A DNA stretch of 64,000 nt, from positions 468,946 through 532,945 of the forward strand of contig NZ_FOAV01000003.1 of the NCBI RefSeq assembly GCF_900109745.1, in the 5' to 3' direction. This stretch comes from Roseateles sp. YR242 (GTDB lineage: Bacteria; Pseudomonadota; Gammaproteobacteria; Burkholderiales; Burkholderiaceae_C). The notes beneath the pieces are model-generated. The model worked only from the letters and a program-made list of their open reading frames with translations, had not been told where the DNA came from and did no database searches. Position 1 is the stretch's first letter; the number at the start of each line of letters is the position of its first letter. The position numbers and the translations under genes were made by a program. Below are positions 63,758-64,000 of the stretch, one piece after another.

Positions 63758-64000
63758 GTGACGGAAGATCTGGAAGAGCTCAAGCGCCGGCTGGTGGTCG
63801 GGCACAAGCGCGACGGGCGCAGTGTGTACGACGAGACGGCGAAGTCCGAGTTGGTGGCGCTGTGCCTGCAGCCAGGCGCTTCGGTGTCGCGCCTGGCGCG
63901 CGATTGCGGGGTCAATGCCAACCAGGTCGGCCGCTGGCTGCGCGAGCACGGTCATAGTCGTCGCGTGCGTCAGGTCGTCGCCAAGGCGGGGCCGTCGCCG
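63758..64000 (+). CDS. IS66-family OrfA (TnpA) helix-turn-helix protein, 3' truncated by window
   Basis: 81 residues visible from GTG. HTH with KSELVALCLQPGASVSRLARDCGVN and ANQVGRWLREH is the IS66 OrfA type needed for transposition with TnpB and TnpC. The reading frame is open to the last base of the window. Confidence 0.85.
   Translation, partial: MTEDLEELKRRLVVGHKRDGRSVYDETAKSELVALCLQPGASVSRLARDCGVNANQVGRWLREHGHSRRVRQVVAKAGPSP

Larger units (their letters stand above)
63674..64000 (+). mobile_element. Left end of an IS66-family element (runs off window)
   Basis: GTAAGCGGTCAATGAACC is a typical IS66-family terminus (GTAAGCG), followed 84 bases later by an OrfA-type transposition gene. The right end and the main transposase (TnpC) would be beyond the window. 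Confidence 0.8.

Overview
This is a high-GC (roughly two thirds G+C), gene-dense chromosomal segment. It looks like a betaproteobacterium of the order Burkholderiales, most likely near Roseateles/Mitsuaria/Rubrivivax. That placement is an inference from the many LysR regulators, a Bug-type (TctC) solute receptor, a Burkholderiales-style H-NS protein, DUF2242 and DUF2145 proteins, and codon usage; no rRNA or tRNA is present to confirm it.

Layout. 1-2.5 kb: end of an M3 dipeptidase gene and a DUF2242 lipoprotein. 2.6-7.3 kb: an envelope-stress-like locus with two BON-domain lipoproteins, an orphan receiver, and a divergent CHASE3 histidine kinase/NarL-type regulator pair. 7.5-9.6 kb: a 694-residue protein built like a host-targeted effector, with a phosphatase-type C(X)5R loop, tyrosine motifs and proline-rich motifs, and a 14-Ser hexamer repeat. 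9.6-12 kb: H-NS, an FCD-only protein and a GntR regulator. 11.8-15.9 kb: the RNA repair operon rtcBA with a sigma-54 promoter and its divergent activator rtcR. 16-18.7 kb: a glycosyltransferase and a DUF2145 pair.

19-34.4 kb is the most coherent and least familiar block: exported M61-like peptidase, Tat-exported class-V PLP enzyme, TonB receptor, DauR-type (YheO-PAS) regulator, RidA, two S10 serine carboxypeptidase-like proteins, a second class-V PLP enzyme, an exported amidohydrolase and an APC permease. Four 17-bp palindromes of the form TTCAACA-N3-TGTTGAA lie upstream of its four transcription units, including the regulator gene. I read it as one regulon for taking up and dismantling an unusual peptide or D-amino-acid-containing compound. 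34.4-42.5 kb follows with a LysR-controlled operon of a fluoroacetate-dehalogenase-like hydrolase and leuCD homologues, a second amidohydrolase, and a LysR/EamA pair.

42.5-45.2 kb is a type II restriction-modification pair (XamI-like). 45.3-48.6 kb is a tartrate/malate-type locus (Bug receptor, TtuC-like dehydrogenase, LysR). 48.9-51.5 kb holds small ORFs, an FAD oxidase and a tautomerase. 51.9-58.1 kb is a type VI secretion accessory and toxin island with a PAAR-like (DUF4150) deaminase toxin, two paralogous candidate immunity proteins and helper genes, but no vgrG in the window. 58.3-64 kb is a decaying region: an HxlR pseudogene, a YdeI-like gene, a complete IS3-family element, a frameshifted gene, a pseudogene fragment, a second candidate toxin with a membrane immunity partner, and the left end of an IS66-family element running off the window.
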